Assembly: GCA_963925735.1 (NCBI GenBank)
Contig: CAWUUH010000020.1
Coordinates: forward strand, 1 to 64,000
From: UBA4582 sp013204195
Lineage (GTDB): Bacteria > Pseudomonadota > Gammaproteobacteria > Pseudomonadales > Azotimanducaceae
Reading direction: 5' to 3'
Length of the DNA: 64,000 bases
Made by a program: the position numbers and the translations under genes. Below are positions 1-8,153 of this stretch, one piece after another. Positions within the stretch are counted from its first letter, which is position 1. Every line of letters starts with the position of its first letter. The notes under the pieces are model-generated. The model ran no database searches, was not told the DNA's origin, and saw only the letters and a list, made by a program, of their open reading frames with translations.

Positions 1-466
1 GAGGAATTGTCGACGTTAGCGAATCTGCACCCCACGCCGTTAGTTTTTTCGCTGCACTTATTGCTTCCTGAAAGCCCAGTGTCTCACCCACCTCATCAAC
101 CAAGTTTTTATTCACGGCGATGCTGAGGTTGAGTGTAGACAACAAAGCATTGTACAAATCCTTAGACTTTGAGTATTTTGTCGCCGCCTCACCATAATAC
201 TCGTTTTCAAACTGGGCCTGAGCTTCCTGATAGACCGCGAACGCATCAGCATAGTCTTCGGGTTTCCACGGAGGGTCAGTAACCACTGCCACTTTATTGC
301 TGAGGACTTCCGCATCACTTCGCTGTAAGAGTGCATCGTTCAGCTCCACGCAGATAGGCGACGCCGCTCTATCACCAGAGCACCAGAGCATTTCCTCTGA
401 GTTCGCGTTCTGACCATGCAACAGGACCACACTCAATAAAGCTATTTTTTTTAACAAATTGACCAT
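1..466 (-). CDS. Exported protein of unknown function (3' end cut by window edge)
   Basis: An open reading frame enters from the ATG at 464-466 and runs off the left edge, giving about 155 residues. The N terminus (MVNLLKKIALLSVVLLHGQNA) is a typical Sec signal peptide with a lysine pair and a hydrophobic core. The mature part begins with a Cys-containing segment (MLWCSGD...PICVELNDAL) and then becomes an alanine/tyrosine-rich, probably helical region that could be TPR-like. It starts only 5 bases after the stop of the preceding gene on the same strand, so it is almost certainly the fourth gene of the operon that begins at 3171. I do not recognise a family. The two early cysteines could form a disulfide in the periplasm. 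Confidence 0.6.
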   Translation of the reverse strand, partial: MVNLLKKIALLSVVLLHGQNANSEEMLWCSGDRAASPICVELNDALLQRSDAEVLSNKVAVVTDPPWKPEDYADAFAVYQEAQAQFENEYYGEAATKYSKSKDLYNALLSTLNLSIAVNKNLVDEVGETLGFQEAISAAKKLTAWGADSLTSTIP

Positions 467-471
467 GAAAC

Positions 472-1779
472 TTAATCCGTGCTCGCGACGATTTCCAGAT
501 CACTAAAATCCTGCATTCCTTCGGCATAAAGTTCTTTTAGCAACGTGCTCCATTGCGCCTGCTGTTCGCTAGCGGAGCCCGTCAATTCAACCTCTCGGTT
601 TTCCATCGCGATCACTTGCGGCGCCAAAATTCCGGAAACGGATCCGCCGAGTTCATTGAGCTGAACTGCTTGTTGCTTAGATTTATCACGCTCTTTAAAG
701 CTTTTATTCAACGCCCCAAGGCTGGCAAGTGCAGCCGTGGCGGCCCCTACTTTGCCCGCCGTGCTATTGCTGTTTTTCGCGAGAGAACCGGCAATGGCCG
801 CGCTAAATATAGCACCGACTAGCGCCGCATTCGCGGCACTCTGCGCATCTCGTTGCGCCTTCGCTATTGGGTAAGCATCCGCCTGCCAGAGGCGATAGGA
901 TTCATGCATATTGGCAGTGAATTTTAGGTAATTATTATGCATGACTTGGTTAAATCGCGAGTCTGCTACAAGTATCGAGTCTATTCTCAGCCAATTTTCC
1001 TGCTCAAAATCAGGCATGTATGTCAGCGTAGAAACACGCTTTTTCTCTTTCAGCAAGTCACCGAATTCGTCCGGAGACATTTCTTGAGCATACAACGCGT
1101 TCCGAACCATTCGAATATTTTCAAGCGCTTCAGGCTTAACCTTTTTATACTTACCTTTCGCTATATATTTGTCATTTTTGATCTTTAGTTTTTGATCTTT
1201 TACCTCGATCTGACGCAACTCATCCACAATTTTACGCGCAAGTGCTAAGTAGGCACTTGAATAGGGGTCACTTTCCTTAGTGCTCAAATCAGCCAACTTC
1301 CCTGCAGTTACTCTGCCGCTCAGATTGTAGTTCTTAATGAGCCTTTTCCCGGTCGTGTCATAGAAATTGAATTGGATTTCCAAATCTTCACCATTCGAAT
1401 TCTTTATCTCGCCTAACAGGTAAAGATCAGCAGACACTGCAGTATCGGGCACAACCATCACAGAGTTAAACACACCAGTATCAGAAAGTGCCGCCGCCAT
1501 CCGCTCAGCATAAAATACCGCCTCTGCTCGCCTCAGTTCGGGCCAGATCCCAAGCCCCTCCCACTTCGTCGAATCGTCTGGTATTCCTGGATTCAGCACG
1601 GGTATTACCAAGTCAAACTTGGGTCCGTTGTAGGTGTCCGCAAGGGCGGACTTAGCTTCCGATTGGCTTGCCGCCCGAACGGTTTTTTTGGCGCCAGGCC
1701 CAAATTCCACAGCAATAGCAGCGGAAAAATGTAGACTTAAGATTAAAGTCATCAAGCAATACTGAATTATTTTTCTCAT
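472..1779 (-). CDS. Exported protein with glycine-zipper-like segment, unknown function
   Basis: A 435-residue protein with a clear signal peptide (MRKIIQYCLMTLILSLHFSAAIA, cleavage likely before VEFG). A GGAG ribosome-binding site lies upstream of the ATG. Residues about 50-160 form an alpha/beta region (FDLVIPVLNPG, AERMAAALSDTGVF, ADLYLLGEIKNS) that resembles periplasmic accessory proteins reporting on envelope complexes, but I cannot name a family. Around residues 310-350 there is an Ala/Gly-rich stretch (AALVGAIFSAAIAGSLA, then GAATAALASLGAL) that looks like a membrane-inserting glycine zipper. The final 80 residues are charged and helical. It is third in the four-gene run and sits 55 bases after the previous stop. 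Confidence 0.6.
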   Translation of the reverse strand: MRKIIQYCLMTLILSLHFSAAIAVEFGPGAKKTVRAASQSEAKSALADTYNGPKFDLVIPVLNPGIPDDSTKWEGLGIWPELRRAEAVFYAERMAAALSDTGVFNSVMVVPDTAVSADLYLLGEIKNSNGEDLEIQFNFYDTTGKRLIKNYNLSGRVTAGKLADLSTKESDPYSSAYLALARKIVDELRQIEVKDQKLKIKNDKYIAKGKYKKVKPEALENIRMVRNALYAQEMSPDEFGDLLKEKKRVSTLTYMPDFEQENWLRIDSILVADSRFNQVMHNNYLKFTANMHESYRLWQADAYPIAKAQRDAQSAANAALVGAIFSAAIAGSLAKNSNSTAGKVGAATAALASLGALNKSFKERDKSKQQAVQLNELGGSVSGILAPQVIAMENREVELTGSASEQQAQWSTLLKELYAEGMQDFSDLEIVASTD

Positions 1780-1834
1780 AGTGATCGCACTCCATACCTA
1801 TATTCGTTCATAACTTTCCACCCATGCGGCCTAA

Positions 1835-2416
1835 TCAATCTAAGTTAGCGTTTTCGCCGTAAAGTTGCTTGTATCTTTCTTTTAAGGCATTTCGTCTGGC
1901 GGGGTCACTTTCACTTCGAATAGCTTCTATAAGAATCGCCGCCAGCCTATCCTCTGACGCTGGTAAATCACCAGATTCACTAGGATCATCCTGAACTGTA
2001 TTGTTGCGCTGGACTAAATCTCGCTCTAAATCAGCTTTTGTAGTGCCATTGCCCGTTGGAATCATGACGTTGTCACCCTCAACGGCCGATGAAGGCTCAA
2101 CGCCACTGCTGGCGACTTCAGCAGGTGAAGCCAATGCTTCGTCTTGAGAGTCTGATGCATCGATAAACGCCACTTCAGTGCTAGCATTTTCCTGCTGCGA
2201 TTGCTGCGCAGCGCTAGTCAGACAAGCCTCAACATTCATAAGGCTGGCAGCCAACTCCATATCCAAAAGATACTCCGCCTTTTCAGACGACGACACGTCT
2301 GCCCGCCAGTCGCCGGGGCTCGACTGACTGGCAATATCACAGCCGTTTGCCGCCAAAGACTCCGCGACGCCCAGCACCAACAGGCCACAGGTCAGGTAGA
2401 GAATTGGTGCCTTCAA
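1835..2416 (-). CDS. Small exported acidic protein, unknown function
   Basis: A 193-residue protein with a signal peptide (MKAPILYLTCGLLVLGVAESLA, cleavage before ANGCDIAS). The start is a TTG whose bases overlap the stop of the upstream gene (TTGA at 2413-2416), which points to translational coupling. The mature protein is Ser/Glu/Asp-rich and low in complexity in the middle (about residues 75-150), with a short helical C-terminal block (LAAILIEAIRSESDPARRNALKERYKQLYG). No domain is recognised. A linker-like centre with a helical tail suggests an envelope complex subunit, which is inference only. Confidence 0.55.
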   Translation of the reverse strand: MKAPILYLTCGLLVLGVAESLAANGCDIASQSSPGDWRADVSSSEKAEYLLDMELAASLMNVEACLTSAAQQSQQENASTEVAFIDASDSQDEALASPAEVASSGVEPSSAVEGDNVMIPTGNGTTKADLERDLVQRNNTVQDDPSESGDLPASEDRLAAILIEAIRSESDPARRNALKERYKQLYGENANLD

Positions 2417-3171
2417 AGGTTAGTTTTCCTGTAATCACTAACAAACTGGCGCAAATGCAACTCCATTCTGATCAGAAGGATCAGCCCTATCAGGGACAGA
2501 AAGGTGATAACCACAATAGGAATCACAACAATTATTTGTGCCGCGAGCGCAGACTTTTCTGACTCTTCGTCTTGTAAACGCTCACTAACCCATTGATCAG
2601 CTTGCCTGGCATTGATCAGATAGCGTTCTATATAGGCGCTTAGGGATTCTAAAACAACGTCGGCCCTGGCTTCTACCGAGCCTATTCTTTTGATCCTATC
2701 ATCCGAGCCTATTTGTGCAGAGGCTAAGACCAGCGACTCGAGCAATCGCGGACGCCAGCTAGAAGAAATCGCAAGCTCCTCCATTAACCATTCATTTAAC
2801 AGCCTTTTTGAGAAAAAATGCCCGATGACCTTTTGTTCATTTAAGTCGAACTGGAGCAGCAGATTTTCTCTTATCTCCAAGACTAGCGGATGCGCCGGTG
2901 CACTGCCTTTTTCAGGTACCATCTCGACGACTTCGCCTTCCTTTGCCTTCACGACCAAGGGTAAAACTTCACGCCGAACATCCAGCCATTGGGGCGAGTC
3001 GAAATGATCATATGCTTGTTCCCTAGGCGTCTCAGAGGCGGTCCAAATAAGGGAAAAAATCATCGCGATAAAACCAATGACTGACAAACAACCTACGAGA
3101 AGCAACAACCAGCGGTAGAATCCAACATATTTTTCTTCAAATGAGTCTCGAAAATTATTATTCGTGGGCAT
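2413..3171 (-). CDS. Two-span inner-membrane protein, unknown function
   Basis: A 252-residue protein preceded by a good GGAG ribosome-binding site about 8 bases from the ATG. It has a cytoplasmic N terminus, a first membrane span at about residues 18-43 (WLLLLVGCLSVIGFIAMIFS), a large soluble periplasmic domain of about 165 residues, and a second span near the C terminus (IIVVIPIVVITFLSLIGLIL) followed by a short basic cytoplasmic tail. The topology resembles small sensor or scaffold proteins, but no HAMP, kinase or GGDEF domain follows. It is the first gene of the four-gene minus-strand set; the next start overlaps its stop codon. Unknown family. Confidence 0.55.
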   Translation of the reverse strand: MPTNNNFRDSFEEKYVGFYRWLLLLVGCLSVIGFIAMIFSLIWTASETPREQAYDHFDSPQWLDVRREVLPLVVKAKEGEVVEMVPEKGSAPAHPLVLEIRENLLLQFDLNEQKVIGHFFSKRLLNEWLMEELAISSSWRPRLLESLVLASAQIGSDDRIKRIGSVEARADVVLESLSAYIERYLINARQADQWVSERLQDEESEKSALAAQIIVVIPIVVITFLSLIGLILLIRMELHLRQFVSDYRKTNL

Positions 3172-3991
3172 TTTAGATCTCCAAAAAAAACAGCTTGGTG
3201 TGCTTCATGACTCGCCTGCAAGAACCCACATCCCTTGGGCTGCAAAAAATAGCAACAACCTAGGTTCCAGCTGCGACGTCTCTCGTTACCGGTCAATGCA
3301 AGCCGATAGATTAGCTCAGATTGGCGCAATGACTCTCAATGGCGATGATTAAAACATCAACGAGTGATCACGGAATTAGCAAGATTTTTTGCCTGCTTAA
3401 ATAGCGAAAGAGCATTGCGGAAACGGCTTTTCTATAGCGTACTCGATGAGTCTACTCAATAAATGGCTGAATTGCATTCAAGCCTTAAAGAGGCGTGGCA
3501 GGTGTAATGGCATAGCAACAATGGCACAGGAAAGGTCTTAAGCGGCTAAAGCACCGCTAACATTTTACAATGGTTCAATTCAGCAAATATAGACCTGCCG
3601 CCGCGTTGCGCTGTTGGCTCTACTCACTTTTTCCCAACCGTATTCCCAACAGCATTCCCAAAAGTCAAAAGTACGCCCAACAGTACCCCAAGGTCGCCTC
3701 GGTCGATCAGCCGATTCAAACCAGCTTCGGCGACTCAAATGTCCGATCTCACGCCGGCTCTGACCATTAATGGTCGCTGCCTCGTGGTATCCACACTTTC
3801 CATAGCGGCCTTCCAAAAACCTTTTAAGACAACGACTTCGACTTACTGCATGGAATTTATCGGATGTATTACGCTTAATCGCAAATCCAGTCCCCCTTAC
3901 CGTATTACCCTTGCCCCGGCTCCACCGATTACTGATGATCAGAAGCCGGGTTTGCTTCGCTTAATTTCAGAGCACTAAGCGCTATCTGACT
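3172..3991. other. Gene-poor divergent intergenic region (820 bp)
   Basis: This gap lies between the divergent unknown operon (minus) and the GPH symporter (plus). Short open frames occur on both strands, but none has a convincing ribosome-binding site, signal or domain. It contains the 12-bp tandem repeat at 3631-3666 and must hold the promoters of both transcripts; I cannot assign -35/-10 boxes with confidence. Confidence 0.5.
3631..3666. repeat. 12-bp tandem repeat, 3 copies
   Basis: Three adjacent units of the form TTCCCAACNGNA (TTCCCAACCGTA, TTCCCAACAGCA, TTCCCAAAAGTC). Further CCCAACAG and CCCAAGG echoes follow to about 3692. It lies about 330 bp upstream of the symporter start. The stretch AGCATTCCCAAAAGT resembles a unit of the 17-bp array at 7386-7453 (AGCATTACCAAACTG), so a shared binding protein is possible but unproven. 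Confidence 0.6.
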
Positions 3992-5554
3992 GTGATCCGC
4001 ATAACAATACTAATGAGAATACTGATGGGTCTTACCGAAAATCACAAAGCGCACGCTGGCGGCAATGCTGAAGCGAAGACTGAACTGAACCACCCAACGC
4101 ATTATGAAACAGCCGAGCAAGACAAAATATCATTGGCGCAAAAGCTGATTTACGGCCTGGGTGGCTTCGTCAATAACTTGCTAGCGGCGGCTATTGGAGG
4201 CATGACCATCGTGCTGAATCTTGGTCTGGGCATGAATCCTGCGCTCGTGGGTTTATTGGGGGCTTTACCGCGATTAACCGACGCCCTAACCGACCCTATA
4301 ATGGGCTATCTCTCTGACCATACAAAATCTCGATGGGGGCGACGCAGACCCTATATATTCTTCGGCGCCATCGCCGCCGGAATTGTTTTCATGCTCCTGT
4401 GGCAACTACCTGTGGGCAAAAGTGAGACTTACTATTTCTGGTTTTTTCTCATTGGCTCGCTAATTTTCTATCTGGCTTATACCGTCTTCGCAACACCGTG
4501 GGTTGCGCTGGGTTATGAACTCACCCCCGACTATCACGAGCGCACGCGACTGATGGGCGTGCAAAACTTTATGGGTCAAATGGCTTACCTGGTTTCGCCC
4601 TGGTTTTTGTGGATCATGCAGTATGATCTGTTGTTCGACGACATCATGATTGGCGCTAAATGGCTGGCCATCGCCATCGGTATTTTCACGATATGCATCG
4701 GTATTTTACCGGCTATATTCCTCAAAGAGCGCTTCAAAAACGTACCCGCCAACCAGATAACCGCCCAGCGCAATAACATCGAAAAAAACATCCCTATTCA
4801 AGAAGAACCACCCGCCAGCTTGAAGGATTTTTTTAATGGGTTTGGCGCCACATTGAAGTTTGCGCCGTTTCTTAAACTATGCGCGGCAACATTTCTCGTG
4901 TTCAACGGGTTTATGCTCGTTTCGTCATTTCAATTCTATGTCATCATTTACTATGTCTTCGCTGGCGATCAATCACTCGGGGCCGAATACGCCGGGTGGG
5001 TTGGAACCCTCTCGGCTATATCAACCTTTTGTGTGATTTTTATTATTACTCGGCTATCTACTCGAATTGGTAAACGCCGAGCATTCTTCGTCTCAACTGG
5101 TATATCTGTATTTGGCTACTGCCTAAAATGGTTCTGCTATTCTCCCGAGCACCCCCTGCTGTTACTGATCCCGGCACCTTTTATTGCTTTTGGCCTGGGT
5201 GGTCTTTTTACGCTAATGGGCGCGATGATCGCCGATGTCTGCGATATGGACGAACTACAAACCGGCCAACGCCGAGAAGGGATGTTTGGCTCAATCTATT
5301 GGTGGGTGGTAAAACTTGGCATGGCGGCAGCGATAGCGACCGGCGGCTTCCTTCTCAATGCCACTGGATTCGATGTCGCATTGGGCGGAGAGCAAGCCGC
5401 CAGCACCCTAATATGGATGCGATTTTTTGATATAGTCATTCCAGTGATCGCGTCTTTAGTCGCGATTTGGGCCATTGCATCGTATCCCATTACCGAGGAA
5501 AAAGCCCACCAGGTGCGGATGGCACTGGAGGCCAATCGGGGCATACCAGGCTAA
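3992..5554 (+). CDS. GPH-family (glycoside-pentoside-hexuronide) sugar:cation symporter
   Basis: A 520-residue inner-membrane carrier of the MFS/GPH group with about 12 membrane spans. The family signature is clear at residues 97-120 (DALTDPIMGYLSDHTKSRWG, then RRRP), and the matching C-half motif is MIADVCDMDELQTGQRREG. The reading frame opens at a GTG; in-frame ATGs at 4013 and 4025 are equally possible because no site has a good ribosome-binding sequence, and the first 45 residues are hydrophilic. It probably imports beta-1,3-gluco-oligosaccharides or glucose, given the neighbouring glycosidase, phosphorylase, GH16 and TonB receptor. The substrate is inferred from context only. It converges with the glycosidase gene that ends at 5622. 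Confidence 0.85.
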   Translation: MIRITILMRILMGLTENHKAHAGGNAEAKTELNHPTHYETAEQDKISLAQKLIYGLGGFVNNLLAAAIGGMTIVLNLGLGMNPALVGLLGALPRLTDALTDPIMGYLSDHTKSRWGRRRPYIFFGAIAAGIVFMLLWQLPVGKSETYYFWFFLIGSLIFYLAYTVFATPWVALGYELTPDYHERTRLMGVQNFMGQMAYLVSPWFLWIMQYDLLFDDIMIGAKWLAIAIGIFTICIGILPAIFLKERFKNVPANQITAQRNNIEKNIPIQEEPPASLKDFFNGFGATLKFAPFLKLCAATFLVFNGFMLVSSFQFYVIIYYVFAGDQSLGAEYAGWVGTLSAISTFCVIFIITRLSTRIGKRRAFFVSTGISVFGYCLKWFCYSPEHPLLLLIPAPFIAFGLGGLFTLMGAMIADVCDMDELQTGQRREGMFGSIYWWVVKLGMAAAIATGGFLLNATGFDVALGGEQAASTLIWMRFFDIVIPVIASLVAIWAIASYPITEEKAHQVRMALEANRGIPG

Positions 5555-5589
5555 AAACGCGACAGCGGCTAAAATTGCTAGGCTTCAGC

Positions 5590-5605
5590 TTGTCCTGAAG
5601 GACAA
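5590..5605 (+). terminator. Short hairpin in convergent gap
   Basis: TTGTCC-TGAA-GGACAA forms a perfect 6-bp stem 36 bases after the symporter stop, in the gap before the convergent glycosidase gene. There is no U tract, so it is a weak terminator candidate only. Confidence 0.3.
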
Positions 5606-5621
5606 CCTGTTGGTCCGCCTA

Positions 5622-6965
5622 TCAACGCACATAAAATGGAATATTCGCATGGGCCGCATGATTTTGGCCGTCGTAAACATAAACAAATAACCGATAACCA
5701 CCAGCTAACGTCGGGGTCAGCAGCGTGATTTCGGCCGCCGTTGGATCCTCTATCAAGCCCGCGATAACTTCAGGTAACTCTTCATAGTCACCCCCTACTT
5801 GCTCCGCGGCACTCTCGGCTCTTAGCACCCACCGATAGGTGATCGGATCATCGTCAAAATCCGTCACATCAAGCGTCGCACTGTAGCGCTTACCACCCTC
5901 AAGCGAGACGTTGTCTTGGGCCACATTGCCATTGAGTCGAATCGGACTAACACGGGGCGATCGGTTGTCTGGCCAGCGGCCGTTCCAGATGTAGTGCATA
6001 ACATCAATCGCTTCGGTCTCCTCACCGCTGTTGAGGTACATTCCATACCACGTGGGCGTTTTCTCTTGTTTTTGCCCCCACAAAAACACGTAGTTACCAA
6101 TCGCTTGATCGGCGTGGGGCTGGAGCACTTCCTGATAACTTTTCAAATAGTTACTGGCTTTTTCGCTGCTCGTATTTTCAATCGGCGCTCCCCACGACGT
6201 TTTCGCAACTTCCCAGTGGCCAACGGAGCCCCACTCAGTTACAAAATAGGGCTTTCGGTAGCCCGTCTTTGCTATATCGACGGGCAGATTTAACAGCCCT
6301 GCATAGAGTTGAAAACTAACAAAATCAAGGTCTGGCGCTCGAGCTCCGATCAAATTTAGGGCCTTGGTGTCAAAATAAGATAGCGCAGTCGTCGTCGGGT
6401 GATTTGGGTCCAGAGCATGGATCATCTTGACAACATCGTTTAGCGCGTCATAAACCTTGGGGTTTTCAGAATTAAAGTTGAGCTCATTACCAATAATCCA
6501 CACAAGTAACGCAGGATGGTCTCTATACTTGAGAACGCGGGCGCGCGCTTGCTCAAACTGCGTGGCAACATCGACAGCATCGTCGTAGTTAAAACCATGG
6601 CGCTCACTGGAAAACTCAAGCCCAAGTGAAACCGTCAGCCCCAAAGAACTGGCCCTATCAAGGAGCTGTTCCGCGGGCTGAGCACCATCGTCGACAGACC
6701 AGGTACGCAATGAGTTGGCGCCATGATCAACGAGACTTTGCAGGTTCCGATTATCAATTCCAGCGCCTTTGACGACATAGGGTTGGCCGCCACGTAACAG
6801 TTGGTAGCCACCCTCGGCGGCGACTATTTCAACCTTGATCGCTGTGTGAGCAGGGTCTTGCTGTCGAACTTCATCCGCTGGCTTTTGCACCAGTACTAGC
6901 AGACAGACTAGCCCGACAACAGTCGCTGAAAGCAACAATCGCTTCGCTGAAATTTCAAACTTCAT
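5622..6965 (-). CDS. Membrane-anchored clan GH-A glycoside hydrolase (GH2-type TIM barrel), likely beta-glucan active
   Basis: A retaining glycosidase of the (beta/alpha)8 clan GH-A type. I chose the ATG at 6965 because the next residues (MKFEISAKRLLLSATVVGLV...) form a signal peptide or anchor with no obvious cleavage site; an upstream ATG at 6998 would add 11 residues and overlap the palindrome. The barrel spans about residues 45-340. WIIGNELNF carries the predicted acid/base Glu161 and YFVTEWGSVG the predicted nucleophile Glu244. A C-terminal domain of about 100 residues looks Ig/PKD-like (YSATLDVTDFDDDPITYRWV). The family is closest in feel to GH2 TIM-barrel proteins, but I cannot fix the GH number. 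The role inferred from its neighbours is periplasmic trimming of beta-1,3-glucan oligomers. Confidence 0.75.
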   Translation of the reverse strand: MKFEISAKRLLLSATVVGLVCLLVLVQKPADEVRQQDPAHTAIKVEIVAAEGGYQLLRGGQPYVVKGAGIDNRNLQSLVDHGANSLRTWSVDDGAQPAEQLLDRASSLGLTVSLGLEFSSERHGFNYDDAVDVATQFEQARARVLKYRDHPALLVWIIGNELNFNSENPKVYDALNDVVKMIHALDPNHPTTTALSYFDTKALNLIGARAPDLDFVSFQLYAGLLNLPVDIAKTGYRKPYFVTEWGSVGHWEVAKTSWGAPIENTSSEKASNYLKSYQEVLQPHADQAIGNYVFLWGQKQEKTPTWYGMYLNSGEETEAIDVMHYIWNGRWPDNRSPRVSPIRLNGNVAQDNVSLEGGKRYSATLDVTDFDDDPITYRWVLRAESAAEQVGGDYEELPEVIAGLIEDPTAAEITLLTPTLAGGYRLFVYVYDGQNHAAHANIPFYVR

Positions 6966-6994
6966 TACTTTCACTTCATCGTCTCTGTAGCGAG

Positions 6995-7011
6995 GCATTG
7001 TCGAACAATGC
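6995..7011. promoter_or_regulatory. Palindrome, candidate operator at the glycosidase 5' end
   Basis: GCATTGT-CGA-ACAATGC is a perfect 7-bp inverted repeat with a 3-bp spacer, ending about 30 bp upstream of the preferred glycosidase start. Its left part, GCATTGTCGAAC, is found again exactly in the last unit of the tandem array at 7437-7453. This suggests both are bound by the same regulator (inference). Confidence 0.45.
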
Positions 7012-8153
7012 TCTGTTAATTTTTGTTTTCGAACTCGATTTTGACAAACCCTACATTGACTCGACGAGCCTCTAGCGTCGATACGTTGATCCTATCGTGG
7101 CAACATCTAACACCATCTCTGGCAGAAAAGGGCCGAAATTCATTCACGGCATCGACATCGGCCGCAGCAGAACAGAGATCACTACGCATCTTGCGTTGCA
7201 CCAAAGCATGCCCCTTGGACCGTCATTCAGCTCGATCTGCTGGCATATTTTTCGGCAATATCATCGACGAGGACACAACACGGGCTTGAATTGATTGTAC
7301 CTGTCGGCCTGAGCTCCCTCGAGGTTATCGGCACTCTCGACTCAAAACCCAAGCCAAACCTTTCCAGGCATGCACAATAAAATGCAACATTGCCAAACTA
7401 TCAGCATTACCGAACTATCAGCATTACCAAACTGTAAGCATTGTCGAACTAGAAATGCTGTTGTGTTTCGCTCGCGACAGACCCGTCTTGGCATCGCACG
7501 CTTGGTTGCATATTCGCAGACCCGACAGGTCACTTCTATGCTGTATGCGGCTAAAAGGACTTATACTGCGGCAGAACGGATATCTACACTTCGCAAAGAT
7601 TATGCCGTCACTCAAGGAATGACGCTCACCCGTGCATGACAGCCTCAACTCCACGCGGCAATACTTTCATCGCGCGACAAGCCCCTCTTACCGCAGCCTT
7701 ATTGCGCTGATTTCTAACTCCCGTATTCTGCTCACCTACGGTTGCACAATGAGCCGGCAAAAACCTTATTGTAGGACAATAGCGTGCCAAATAACGACCA
7801 AGAGGAAGCGAGGAATTCACTAGCAAGCATACACGCTCTGACAGTGGGCGCTGCCAGACACGCCGAATGGACTCAACAGACAGTCTGGCGAAATTTGACG
7901 CCGACCCTAAAGCCACCTGTGAACGCGACCGACATTCGGGCAGTTTTGTAACAACGATGAAATCTGGTATCACAAACTCCATCTATGGGCGCCTGAGCGC
8001 GACTGTAGCAGCGTTCTCACAGACTCGCGACGGCACTACCGAGCGACGAATGCGGCGAGGTCACCGGCAACTGGCCTTCGTTAAGCCGCTATCAACATTA
8101 GCCATCCGCGACACCTACGCCGAATTATCGCCCTGCGAAGAAGAAAAACACCC
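7012..8153. other. Long divergent intergenic region (about 1.1 kb) of the glucan locus
   Basis: The region lies between the minus-strand glycosidase and the plus-strand phosphorylase. Frames of up to about 118 codons occur, but their translations have no domain, no signal peptide and no good ribosome-binding site, and they overlap each other on opposite strands. It holds the 17-bp tandem array. It could also hide a small RNA or a decayed gene; I see no direct evidence for either. Confidence 0.5.
7386..7453. repeat. 17-bp tandem repeat, 4 copies (iteron/operator-like)
   Basis: There are four direct units in perfect 17-bp register: AACATTGCCAAACTATC, AGCATTACCGAACTATC, AGCATTACCAAACTGTA, AGCATTGTCGAACTAGA. 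The consensus is AGCATTRCCRAACTATC. The fourth unit shares GCATTGTCGAAC with the palindrome at 6995-7011. The spacing (about 1.6 helical turns) and the position between divergent catabolic genes fit a regulator-binding array. Confidence 0.7.

Noticed and set aside
3093..3978. Several 60-80 codon frames in the gap before the GPH symporter
   Set aside because: No family likeness, overlapping on both strands, and one crosses the tandem repeat; treated as non-coding.
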